Below are positions 10,909-21,370 of a DNA stretch of 64,000 bases, one piece after another (positions within the stretch are counted from its first letter, which is position 1; every line of letters starts with the position of its first letter). The position numbers and the translations under genes were made by a program. The notes under the pieces are model-generated. The model was not told the origin of the DNA and did not search any database. It saw nothing but the letters and a program-made list of their open reading frames with translations. This DNA comes from Blasia pusilla. Taxonomy: Eukaryota; Marchantiophyta; Marchantiopsida; Blasiales. The DNA is taken from NCBI GenBank assembly GCA_050084515.1, contig CM114273.1, positions 43,028,001-43,092,000 on the forward strand, written 5' to 3'.

Positions 10909-11164
10909 TTTTCCCAGAAATGCCTCCACCTATGTCCACGATGAATCGCTTGATCAGTCGCCTTGCTGATGTCGAGATGAGTTGCCTTGATGGGTAGCTC
11001 GAATCGTCTCGCGATCGTTCGGTCGAACCGTCTCGCTCTCGTTCGCTCGTATCGTCTCGCGATGACTTGTCGTGTGAAACGCCCCTTGGTATCTCATCAG
11101 CTGCTGCGCGGGAGAGCAATGGAGATCGCAAAATGAGAAACCGAAAATGAGCGATTTCTCCCCT

Positions 11165-11171
11165 ATTTATA
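11165..11171 (-). promoter_or_regulatory. TATA box of PM1
   Basis: The minus strand reads GTATAAATAGGGG here, a near-consensus plant TATA box. A start about 30 bases on would fall near 11140 and leave a 5' leader of about 230 nt before the ATG at 10908. Confidence 0.65.
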
Positions 11172-11260
11172 CTTTTCTAGCCGTTGGGCTGACCGTTGGG
11201 TTGCGTTGTCCTTTCGACGGTGACGTGCCGGCCGTTACGGAAGTTTGGACATGAAAAATG

Positions 11261-11876
11261 GCAACCCGTCGGAGTCCGACAGGTTGCGTGCCTCTGCCGT
11301 CCTGGAAAGATAACGCGAGGTGCACGAGCAACCCGTCGGAGATCGAGAGGTTGCGCGCCTCCGCTGTCTTCGGACAAGAACGGGACGTACCCGTGCAACC
11401 CATCGGAGACCGTTGGGTTGCACGCTTCCCTTGTCAAGGGTTAACAACGCGGGCTTCCCGCGCAACTCGTCGGAGGCTAACAGGTTGCACGCTTCCTTCA
11501 CGTAAGCAAAACAAGGCGAGGCCCTTGCGCAACCCGTCGGAGGGCGACGGGTTGCACGCCTCGCCGTCTTTGGGCAAGAAGGTGCGGAACTCGTCGAGAA
11601 CAGACGGTTTGCACACTTCCTTCATGTAAGTGTTACACCGTGAGATAATTGGGCAATCCATCTGATGCCGATGGGTTGCAAGCGTCCGCCATCTTCGGGC
11701 AAGAAGGAGCGGTATCCGAGCAACTCGTCGGAGAGCGACGAGTTGCCAGCTTTGATCATGTTTGTGTTTGAGAAGCGTTTCGTAAGGCAGAAGCGTGCAA
11801 CCCGTCTGAAGCCGACGGGTTGGAGGCTTTGCTTAGCTTGGGTTAATAGTTGAGTTACTAGGACTCCGACGGGTTC
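11261..11876. repeat. Palindrome array P5 between PM1 and Y2 promoters
   Basis: About nine units spaced near 67 bp, lying between the PM1 TATA box (11171) and the Y2 TATA box (12052). The unit at 11530-11554 has perfect 10-bp arms; the unit near 11720-11745 has the CAACTCG/CGAGTTG arm pair. Spacers are GC-rich (GCCTC-CGTCTTTGGGCAAGAA type), unlike the AT-rich spacers of P1. Confidence 0.9.
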
Positions 11877-12051
11877 CAAAAAAATGAAGTGTGTTTCGCA
11901 ACCCACGTCTCTGCTTCCCAAATCCTGTAACAGATTGCAACAGAATTGAATCAGTTGCAACATAATTGAATCCATTGTGTTAGAAAATTTCACCTACCGA
12001 ACTTCATCTTATCAGTAAAATTCTATCAGGAGTATCTGATTTCCTATTCAC

Positions 12052-12110
12052 TATAAATTAAAAATTCTCATTCTGATTCTCATTCTCATTCTCACTCTCA
12101 CTCTCCTCCC
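12052..12110 (+). promoter_or_regulatory. Core promoter of Y2
   Basis: TATAAATTA at 12052 is followed by a pyrimidine tract of TTCTCATTCT repeats and then the ATG at 12128, 76 bases from the TATA. The Ya copy on the other strand has the same plan (TATATATCC, TTCTCATTC, ATG 74 bases on), so the promoter is conserved between copies. Confidence 0.65.
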
Positions 12111-12127
12111 GTACGAAATTTCTGGGA

Positions 12128-13930
12128 ATGGATAATTACGTGAAGCTCACTTGTGGTTGTCATCAGGCGGCCCTTCCTCAATCAGAAATCGTTCGACCAC
12201 AAGCTCTTGAGTCTTTCAAAGCAGTGGATGAAAATTTTCTCTCTGTTCAATTTCTTCTCCAAATTGGAACCATCTTTGTATCCAAGCATGTTAGGGTGGA
12301 CGGTACGGAGGACATAATAGGTGAGACAGTCCAGCTCGTGACTGCAAACCGTAAAGTATGGAATCTCCTACCTCCAGCAAATGGTCAATACAGAGTTTAC
12401 GGCCTGCCCCTGAATTTGTCTGTTTCCCAAGTATACGGTCTAGAATTTCCTAGTGCTCCGAGCTCTACGTTTGCAACTCCTAGCTCAGTAGATCCGGCTT
12501 TGACTCCAACTTCACACGCTCGTAACAATGTTGTTCTTCCTGAAGAGATTCCGGATGTTATCAACCTCAGTGGATTTGTCAGATACCAACCGGGCCCTTT
12601 GTCCGCCTACTCGTTCCTCTTGCGAGTATCAGGAAATAGTTTGCTTTCGTCTCTGGCCTTGAAAATGTTCAAGCACATTCTTGTCGACGAGCGGCCGCCC
12701 ACGTACGATGGTAATTGCATTTTTGAGTTGCCTCCACTTGCTGCTCCTGCTCAAAAGAAAGATGGAGGACGCCTGAAGGGTATGGAGAGAAAGTCTGATT
12801 GTCATCGATGGTGCAGGCTTCAACGGACTAGTGCTTCAATTCCAGATGGTCCTTGGATTGTCTCCCGCCGCCAATGCGTTGGAGCCTTGGAGTGTAGAAG
12901 TCCAGCATGCCCGTATCTAGAGCGCAACGGGCGAGTCAATACATCGCAATTCCCCCCCAAGAATATATATATATATATATATATATATTAATGCAGAAAC
13001 TCCATACGAGGTCGGTGCCACCATACTGCCGGGAGGCCATCGACGTCCTCATTGTCAGGCATCGCCCTTTTGCGTTGGAGCGTGTCCTGCATACATATTT
13101 TTCATTGTCCACGACTTGGGCTCCACATCAGAGTACACAAGGCTGGCAATTCATGTTTGCTCCCACACTCATCTTGTGACCGATGCAATTCAGAGACACA
13201 TCAAGGAGGATGTGCCAAAGAAAGTTGCCGAGGTCTACAGAAACTCTCCGGGTTCAAAGCCCGAAGTGATCAAGCTCACAACGGCATCACAAATTTATGA
13301 ACAATTACTTGGAATCCCTGGACAGGTCGAGATCACGGCGGCTGAGGAGAAACAACTATGGGAAAATCTCGCATTTCTCGCTGATCCTGAATGCTTCCGG
13401 AATTTGATGCGTCAAATACAAGTTCTGGATGGAAAGACGGCCAAAATGGATGCCATCGCTAGAATCAAGGCCAACTCCAGATTTCCATTCATTCAAAGAT
13501 GGCAGTTCATGGGCCAAGGAGGCGAGGGATCCAGGGCCTAAATTTCCGGAGGTGGCCTTTTGTTTTCCTTCACCACCTCCAATAAGAATAACCAGCAGGT
13601 CTTCAAACTGCCAACGTCTTACAATGCACAACCTGGGTGGATTGCTATCTGGGAAGTGTTCTGGGGTGGAGAGGTTCAACCGGAGAGGGAGAGGTTGGAT
13701 GCTTTCCATTTGCAACAATCTGTGACCCGGTACACCAATCTTGCATCAAGGAGAATAAGAGGACAGAGCATGTCACTCTACTCCAATGCTGCAAGGATAC
13801 CAAAACCTTGAAGCAAGCCATGGAATGCCAAGAAGAACTTCATGGGTGGTGGAGGAAGCATGCAATTGAGAGGAAGTACAAAGAGTTATGCTCTTGGTTG
13901 AGTTGGTGGACTATACGTATGAGATAATGG
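12128..13930 (+). pseudogene. Gene Y copy 2 (Y2), 5' coding blocks
   Basis: The ATG at 12128 starts MDNYVKLTCGCHQAALPQSE and a frame open for about 280 codons. The order is a hydrophobic beta-like region (FLLQIGTIFVSKHVRVDG), a block CHRWCRLQRTSAS, then RQCVGALECRSPACPYLE and, after an AT microsatellite and frameshifts, Cys/His-rich sequence ending YTRLAIHVCSHTHLVTDAI. These spaced Cys and His residues could form a zinc module like those before MULE-type transposases (FLYWCH/GCM-like), but this is tentative. Downstream blocks VPKKVAEVYRNSPGSKPEV and KQAMECQEELHGWWRKHA are shared with Y1. It is divergent from PM1. Function unknown; broken by several shifts. Confidence 0.58.
12964..12988. repeat. 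AT dinucleotide microsatellite
   Basis: An uninterrupted run of alternating A and T about 25 bases long, inserted at the point where the Y2 frame loses similarity to Ya. Confidence 0.9.
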
Positions 13931-14058
13931 GGAAACTTCATGCGGCAGATGAGTTCACTATTTTGTCTTGTCAAGCTCACGCTGAGAATTGTTTGTAAAG
14001 TTGCAGCTCAACTTGAGAAGCGTGGGAACTATAGGGATTTCAAACCGAAGAAACCAAG

Positions 14059-14580
14059 CAAGCTGTCGGATGCGACGGGTTGCCCGAGTGTGCAACCCGA
14101 CGGAAACCGACGGGTTGCATCCAGAATTTTGGTGCAACCTGTAGACAAGTATGCAAGTTGCATGTATCCAAGGCCTACAAATAGTTCGACCCGGATGAGT
14201 TTCGGATGACTTGCACTTGGATCTTCCAGAGTGGCCACAGGTTCTTGCAGCCCGTCTGAATCCGACGGGTTGCAGTAAGTGGGTTTAGGGTTGCAACACG
14301 TCGAGACCCGACGGGTCGTAGAGTCGTTCATGGGATGCCTCAGCCTTGCAACCTGTCTGAATCCGACGGGTTGCAGTAGGTGGGTTTAGGGTTGCAACAC
14401 GTTGGGACCCGACGAGTCTCAAAGTCGTTCATGGGATGCCTCGGCCTTGCAACCCGTCTGGTTCCGACGGGTTGCAGTAGGTGGGTTTAAGGTTGCAACA
14501 CGTCGGGACCCGACGGGTCGCAAGTCGTTCATGGGATGCCTCGGCCTTGCAACCCGTCTCGTTCTGACAGGTAGCTTATT
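14059..14580. repeat. Palindrome array P6 with 101-bp tandem period, Y2 intron
   Basis: Units lie between the Y2 exon ending near 13930 and the TGCAG acceptor at 14632. From 14251 the array becomes a tandem repeat with a period of about 101 bp (equivalent points at 14251, 14352, 14453, 14553). Each period holds two palindromes: one CCCGTCTGAATCCGACGGG type and one CACGTCGGGACCCGACGGG type. The intron is in the same position as the P1-bearing intron of Y1 but has a different period and spacer. Confidence 0.9.
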
Positions 14581-14632
14581 TCTTTGACTGTTGAGTTAAT
14601 TTTGTTCCCTTCTAACATTGCCGTCGTTGCAG

Positions 14633-15845
14633 GGATTGAACATTCATGAAAATGCCCTCTGCCCCAACACAAGTGGAGCAGAAAGTGTTCATTCCTCCTG
14701 GAGGTCGTCACAAGCATGCCAACGAATTTCACATGGAGGCATGCCAACAAGACCAGGCAAGAGCAATGCTCTGATCTGCATGACATCCCATATCTTCCTC
14801 ACAAAAGGCATAACAAAAGGAAGGGGGCCGTCGATCTCACGAGCTCTATGTCGTAGTAATTTGTGAGATCTGGTGATGAAAAAATGTATGTGGAAGCCTT
14901 CAACCGGTGCGTAGCTAGAACTCCCCCTCGAGCAAGACGTACACATTGGTGGGGATATTTGTGGGCGGGTTTCAAGACGTCCCATACAAGATGGTGGTAG
15001 AGCGTCGAGTGAGACTCGTGGAGACCAGATAAGTATCTCGACTTGAGGCAGGTGAAGAGGCAACATAGAGGAACGAATCCAGTGATTGATTTGGATGAGG
15101 AAATTAAGCCACCTAGGTATTCGGGGACCCCGGACCCGTCCCAAATCCGTGATGGAGTTACTTCTCCAAAATCAGTGAATGTTTTATTTCAAAAGCCCTC
15201 CGTTTGGAAGTTCGCAACAACATCTTGTCAGGGTGGTTCAACAATATGGGATTCGGTAATGGAGGTGGATTGCAACCTAAAACGGTGGCATATATCTCAG
15301 AGCAACCCACGACGTGGATCCACATGCAGGGCAGGATCTGATGGCATTAGGAGAGCATGCGGAATTTTCCTAAATAAGAACTGTACAAGGACTGGACGAC
15401 CACTACCTGGGTTTTGCGGACTCAAAACCTTTGATCGTTTCACGAGGACCGGGGATCAATTGAAGTACTTCTTCTGCCCAAATAAATCTTGCACTTTCCA
15501 GAAGTCTTATCCGGCTGCCATTGGAGCTCCGGGGAATATCCCCATGATTTGGCCCATTGCCGTAGGTACGAATTGCACTCAAGACGAAGTGGACAATCTT
15601 ACAAGTGCCGGTTTCAGACTCGTAGATGGGCAAAGTTCGGAGCATGTTCGCATTACAGAGACCTTCGCATTTCGTATTCAACCCAAGATTGATGTCAACA
15701 TGTACCCAGAGAAGGTGGATGATCTCAATCCATTATTTCTGTTTGAGTCTAGAAATAGGGTGAAGAGAAACAGAATGTGTAGGCCAACGGTGGAGAGAGC
15801 AAAGCGAATTGCATCAGTTCGAGAGGCAAAAATGGAGATCATGAG
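14633..15845 (+). pseudogene. Gene Y copy 2, 3' coding blocks
   Basis: The exon starts at 14633 after GTCGTTGCAG with GLNIHENALCPNTSGAES, the same block that follows the acceptor in Y1. After frameshifts a long frame (15043-15845) contains NCTRTGRPLPGFCGLKTFD, LKYFFCPNKSCTFQKSYP with a Cys-x4-Cys pair, and NRVKRNRMCRPTVERAKR. The coding similarity to Y1 stops at about 15840, directly against the reverse-oriented intron-like repeat belonging to Ya. Y2 is therefore cut off at its 3' end by a rearrangement. No known domain could be named. Confidence 0.55.
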
Positions 15846-16127
15846 TTATAATTCCACACTTATGATTCCACTGATTTTTCAGTTTTGTATATTTTGTGCA
15901 ATTTGCAACCGGTCGGACTCAGCTAGGTTGGAAAAATATGGAAGGGAAAAAAAAACTGTGGGACTGCTTAATAACTGAACAAAAAAGTGCAAAAAAATTC
16001 ACACAAAAAGTTTCCTCTCTTCAACCCAACGGAAACTCTCTTCCAAAAAAAGTATCTATTTCGGTTGAAGGTAGTTTCCTCTCTCCTCTCTCCTCTCTCC
16101 TCTCTCCTCTCCTCTTACCGCACCTCA
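15841..16127 (-). repeat. Intron-like repeat, copy II (Ya intron 1)
   Basis: On the minus strand this starts GCGGTAAGAGGAGAGG at the end of the Ya exon and then follows copy I at 447-760: GA-rich tract, TTGGGTTGAAGAGAGGAAA, one diverged palindrome (about 15903-15930) and a tail ending GGAATCATAAGTGTGG. It ends where Y2 coding sequence begins on the other strand, so the intron is truncated there. Confidence 0.5.
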
Positions 16128-17209
16128 GGCTTACAATGCCGACATCGATGGCCAACCGGTAGTATAGTCGTATCCACGGCGTAGGGAGTTTCTGCATTTT
16201 TTGGAGGGAATTGGGAAGTATTCATGACTCCGTTCCTCTTGAAGAAGGGGCATCGTGCACTCTAAGGCTCCAACGCATTGGCGACAAGACACAATCCAAG
16301 GACCACCTGGGGCTGAAGCGCTCCTTTGTTGCAGTCTACGCCATCGGTGATAGTTGTATCCACGGCATAGGGAGTTTCTTCATTTTTCGGAGGGAATTGG
16401 GAAGTATTCATGACTTCGTTCTTCTTGAGGAAGGGGCATCCTGCACTCTAAGGCTCAAACGCATTGGCGACACGACACAATCCAAGGACCACTTGAGGCT
16501 GAAGCGCTCCTCCGTTGCAGTCTGCACCATCGGTGATAGTCTGATTTTTGGTCCATACCCTGAAAGTGGCCTCCATCTTTCTTCTGAGCACAACCAACAA
16601 GTGGAGGTAGCTCAAAAATGCAGTCTCCATCATACGTAGCTAGCAGCTCATCCATGATAATGTGCTTGAACAGTTTCAAGGGAAGAGAAGAAAGCAAAGA
16701 ATTCCCCGAAACTCCAAGCAGGAAGGAGTAAGTAGATGTTGGGTCTGATATGTTTCCAACAGATCATGTGAGATCAAAACCATCCAAGATGTCCACAGCT
16801 TCAATCGCGATATTCCGTGCTTGTGAAATTGGAGTCGATGCTAGATGGGCCAAAGCAGTCCTGCCAAACGTGGAGCATGGAACACTCAAAGGTTTCATAC
16901 CGTCTTCATGAGTCGCAATGATGATCAGAGTTAGGCCATAAACTCTGAATTGTCCGTTGGAGTAGGGTAAGAGGTTCCACACTTTGGAGGCTCCAATCTC
17001 CGGTTGGACTATTTACCAATGGCATCATCCATTCCATCAACCTTGACATCCTTGGATACAAAGATGGTTCTAATCGGGAGGAGAAATTGGAGTGAGAGGA
17101 AATGTTCTTCGACAATTACATGAATGTCACCAGGTTGGGCTTGAATTATCTCCGATTGAGGAAGGCCCGCTAGATGACTACCACATGTGAGCTTCACATA
17201 ATTGTCCAT
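16128..17209 (-). pseudogene. Gene Y copy Ya, 5' exon only
   Basis: Homologous to the first exon of Y2: the ATG at 17209 opens MDNYVKLTCGSHLAGLPQSE, followed by blocks WNLLPYSNGQFRVYGLTL and CHRWCRLQRRSASASSGPW. The exon contains a direct duplication of about 189 bp (equivalent points at 16180 and 16369), so the Arg-Gln-Cys-Val block occurs twice. The exon ends at a GTAAGAGG donor near 16122. Several frameshifts and stops are present. It is divergent from PM2. Function unknown. Confidence 0.55.
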
Positions 17210-17275
17210 TTGGGTCAGACCAAGAATGATTGCCTAGAGAGAGGAATAAGAATGAGGAAAAGAATGAGAATGTTG

Positions 17276-17283
17276 GATATATA
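17276..17283 (-). promoter_or_regulatory. TATA box of Ya
   Basis: The minus strand reads CCTATATATCC followed by TTCTCATTCTTTTCC and the ATG 74 bases downstream. Spacing and initiator resemble the Y2 promoter. Confidence 0.6.
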
Positions 17284-17424
17284 GGGAACACTGTTTGTTT
17301 AAATCCTAACATATTATATGTGACAAGCAGTCGGTACTTAGGTTGAACCATCGCCAGGTAACTAGACCTACCAGAAAGGAATATTCGAACATGCTAGTTG
17401 TCAGAAAGGATCCGCTAGGCTTCC

Positions 17425-18140
17425 TTCAACCTGTGGGAGCCGGGCAGGTGGGAATTTCGACTTAAGGGGAAATCCAACCCATCAAAGTCCGACGGGTTGG
17501 AAACCCTCAAGAGGGATGTCGACAGAACGAACCCTTAACCCTAAACGCATATCGACGAGTTGAATTGAGTTTGGGTGGGTACAACATATCGGAGTCCGAC
17601 GAATTGCAAAATGAACGGATTCAAACCGGTCCCTTTGGCACTTTGTTAGGCAATAAGGCAGCAAGTTTGGCAACATGGGTTCCGTTCAACTCATCGAAGC
17701 CCAACGAGTTGCACGAATCAGACTACAAGCCGTCAAAGTCAAACCGGTTGCTCGGGATACCGGATGGATGGAGCCCGTACAACCCACTGTGGTCTGACGG
17801 GTTGCAGGAAGTGGGCATGATCAATCATCCTCGTGCAACCCGTCGGAGTCCGATGGGTTGCACAAGATCCACGCTGGATGGACCCCATTCAACCTGTCGA
17901 GGCCTGACGGTTTGCAGGAAGAGGGAAAGATGAATGGTCCACGTGCAACCCGTCAGAGTCCGACGGGATGTACCAGACCCAGGTTGGATGGACATCGTGC
18001 AACCCCGGTCCAACGGGTTGTAGGAACTGGGCAAGATGGACCTTGTGCAACCTGTCCGAGTCTGACGAGTTGCACGTTGAGTCCTGGGCGTACCACCCAT
18101 GCATTGGAATTGCAACCCATCAAGCTCCGACATGTTGCAG
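17425..18140. repeat. Palindrome array P7 between Ya and PM2 promoters
   Basis: About ten units (for example 17471-17496, 17838-17862, 17944-17969, 18049-18073) with GC-rich spacers containing GGATGGA and GGTCCA. It lies between the Ya TATA box (17283) and a TATATAAGG box at 18252 on the plus strand, the same position as P5 in the other divergent pair. Confidence 0.88.
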
Positions 18141-18251
18141 GCAGACCACGCATAGCATGCACCGTAACGGTCCACCGTCGTACAACCGGTTTCCTATCGT
18201 ACACCAATGGTCCACCATCGTACCAATGGTCGAGTCTAATGGCTCCGAAAG

Positions 18252-18259
18252 TATATAAG
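18252..18259 (+). promoter_or_regulatory. Possible TATA box of PM2
   Basis: TATATAAGG on the plus strand just beyond array P7, placed like the PM1 TATA box relative to P5. The PM2 coding start is 1.9 kb away, so either the leader is long or later insertions separate them. Confidence 0.45.
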
Positions 18260-18299
18260 GACCAGTTTCGAGGCTTTTCACTTTTCCATTCTACACTTT

Positions 18300-20158
18300 T
18301 CCGCACTACTTTCAACTCCCCTATTCACACGACTACGGAAAATATCTTTTCAATTACCAAGACATCTTGACGATTGGTTGTTATTTCTTCATTCGGGGGC
18401 TACAACGTTTAATCCACAACGATAATTAGTTGGACGCCGGACTGGAATTGCAAAGTTTGAAGAACGACCAAGTTGATTTCACTTCGATCAAAACACATAT
18501 TGGAAGTTCTATGTAAATTCTAAGAATAGGGCTAAACTTGCGGAAAGGAAGTTAATATTTATTAATATTAACGTTTTCAACCTCAATCAGCCTTTTGGTA
18601 TACGGATGCAGGTGATTTGAGTTGGAGCGCTACGGGCTAAGGAACGCCTAGACATTATTTCTCTGAACTTGGGAAGGTTCGCGAGGCGCACGAAATAAAG
18701 GAACAATTTGAAACGCGAGAATTCTTTGTATTGCTTGGGACTAAAGTCGGTTTTTTGAAACTCATTTTCAAAGTGGTAAAGCAGAGTTTCCATACCGTAG
18801 ATCTAATTCAAACGGTTTAGATAGTGTGGAAGAAAAATACGTGAAGGGCAAAAAGTATAAGTTTGAGGAAGAAAAAGCCACTTCTCGAATTCGAGTAAAT
18901 TAAATACGGAAATTATTTATGCAATCTGCCTCGCTTACGGGCGAATTGCCAAACTTGTCATCAAACTTGGCCTTAGATCCAACGTTGGTTAGCCGATTTG
19001 ACGCATTAAAAAATAAATTAAACATCAAGTACAGATCGATCATAATGGAAAATAGACTTGGGTCTATAGAACGTTTAACCTGCAACGTAAGGATGAGGTT
19101 TCAAAACTCAAAGCTTTTTTTTTAACTTTCTTCAAAGCATAGCATAAAAAAAAACGTCAACACTAATAAATTTTTAAATTGATTGTTTTTTGTTGATGGT
19201 AGAATGGAAATGAAAAAAAATATATATAAAAAAGCAGAGGGTTTTTGATATAACCCGGAAATTAGAAGCCATTGCATGGAAGGCTTTATTGGTTCTTAAC
19301 CAATCCTTAACCAATCTAAGTTCGAATCTTAGCATTTCCTATTTCTTATCAAAGCACTTGCCCTTAAAAAGAGCAAATGCAAGGGGCACTACGTGCACCG
19401 AATCTGTAGCCAAAAATTCCGCTCCTGGCTAACTTTTGCTATGGAGTCCGTAGACTCCAAGTTAAAGGACGAGCTCACTCCCACTTTAGCCTGCACATCT
19501 TCTATGCAGAAGGTATTAGGTATTGTGTTGACCGGTTTCTGCTTTTCCGCGTATCCACCCCACCGGCTAATTCGGGGTTTTCCACCTCCATCTCCGCGCC
19601 CGCGGCGGCCCTCAAGTCTTTTGACAGCAAACTGTAGTTGTGTCTTTGGAGGGATCCGCCAAAGATACTCGCCGTGCTCGTACGAGGATCGACATTTCTT
19701 GACGCCAAGCTTCTAATCCCTGCAGGCAACCGCCTACCCCTGCCCATGCCCTACCTTTTTCAGAAGCCATGGCTAACCTGGTAACGGGGGGAGGGGTGAA
19801 GCAAATAGCTTCGCCCCTCTTCTTTTTTTATGATTGATGAGTTGCTAAGAAGCTCTGCGTAAATTTTTGGCAAAAGGTAGCCAGTTGACTACTAATTTGC
19901 TCAGTGATGTTTTTTTGTTGTACAATAGCAGAAAGTACTCTTCGGGCAGATTCAATTTGGATCTGACCCTTGCTTATACGTTACGCAAGTTTTACAAACC
20001 AATTTCAATCTAACCCATCTAAGGTTTGACCATCTGATCTTGGAGTCATATTGCCAGTCTTACCTTTGATACGATTGGTGATGATGGTTTGAGCTGAATC
20101 GATTCTTGTTAGAGGAAACGATGATTCACGCAACGTTAAATTCTCCACTAATTTCAAG
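18300..20158. other. Stretch without a supported gene
   Basis: Mostly AT-rich sequence with poly-A runs. A GC-richer patch at 19502-19747 is open on the minus strand for about 80 codons with no similarity I can name. Near 19319 there is an AGTTCGAATCTTAG motif like a tRNA B box, which could be a SINE remnant. The stretch interrupts the promoter-to-gene distance seen in the PM1/Y2 pair and is probably inserted. Confidence 0.4.
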
Positions 20159-21370
20159 AAGACTCAAAAAAAGAGCCAAGCCAGCAAGGTCGGGAACTTC
20201 TCTCTCAAGTTCGGTGAAACTCCGTCTTCTAATACGCGACGCATGCCTACAGATGTAAGGCGAGAGGAAATCGAGCACCATGAGCGAGAAATCGAAATTA
20301 TGAGGCAGGAAATATTGGCGAAACTAGCTCTGGAGATGTTCGCGAAGCAAGAGGAGAAGCGAGAAGCAAAATTGCTTGCAGATGCAAAGAAGGCCTAGAA
20401 GAAACGCATGGAGGCAGAGATCAAGTAGAAGAAGAGGCAGGATGCCACCTTTCGGAAAGCCGAATTGGCACAAGCAAGGAAGGAAAAGGCAGTGGCTGAA
20501 GAAGAAGAACCCACCCAGCAACCTACCACGAGTGTTGAAATGGAGGATGTCTCATCCATGTGGTCGAGTGGTCCAATGTAGGACACCAATCCAATACCTA
20601 CGAGCTTCCAGAGACCAACAAGGAAGTTGTAAGAACCCCGAGTGTCGAGATCATGGAGATCTCAAAAGGAGAAAGAGAATAGTCTTCTGCATCTCAAAAG
20701 CATGTTGAAGAATTTGATCTCTTCGAAATTGAAGAGTTTCTTGTAGAATTGCCCAATGAGGCTCCGTAGCAACTCGCTGGACTTGACACGGACCCAATTT
20801 TTGAGCGGGTAAGCATTGTAAATGCAGATTCTCTCCGCATTGCATTAGTTCTAGTTGTTCTGAAATTTGAATTGACAGTGTGACATTCACGTATGTGATG
20901 AAGCAGATGGCACTGGTGGATGGCCCGAATACCTCGAGGATTCCTCTATGTCAACTCCAAACAATGCAATACGTCCAAGAAATCCAATCGGAGGAAGATA
21001 TTGACAAGTTGAAGCAGTCCGTGGCAACAACTTCATACGTTGATAGCTTCCCACCTTTCTATGTTCAACCGTATGATGAGCATGGAACCTAGGCTTTGGT
21101 AACGGAGGAAGACCTGAGAGTCTCGATGCTTTTTCGAGGGTAAGGGACGTGGAGTTTTGGGAGGCAGTGGCAAGAACCCAATACAAGTGGATGCAAAACT
21201 TGTACTTCTTCATCTTGGATGGCAACCACCGATTCAAGGCGTGGTTGGAGTTTGCAACAGAGCGACCAAACTTGCTTGAGGCTCACTTTTGCGTGAGGGC
21301 GGTGGTCCTCCATCCCTACCCAAATCATATGGCCACTGTGGAGATGGCCATGCACTCCATGAACACATAA
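20159..21370 (+). pseudogene. PM copy 2 (PM2): N-terminus and ParB-like domain
   Basis: Homologous to PM1 exons 1 and 2. Exon 1 opens with KTQKKSQASKVGNFSLKFG, but the first codon is AAG where PM1 has ATG. Several TAG codons replace likely CAG (first at 20396). Exon 1 ends before a GTAAGC donor near 20811. Exon 2 reads MKQMALVDGPNTSRIPLCQL, then, after a frameshift near 21115, FFILDGNHRFKAWLEFA, the D-G-N-H-R core of ParB-like domains. It ends MATVEMAMHSMNT, exactly where PM1 has its exon 2 donor, but the donor GTAAGT is ATAAGT here and no methyltransferase part follows. A truncated copy divergent from Ya. Confidence 0.65.
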
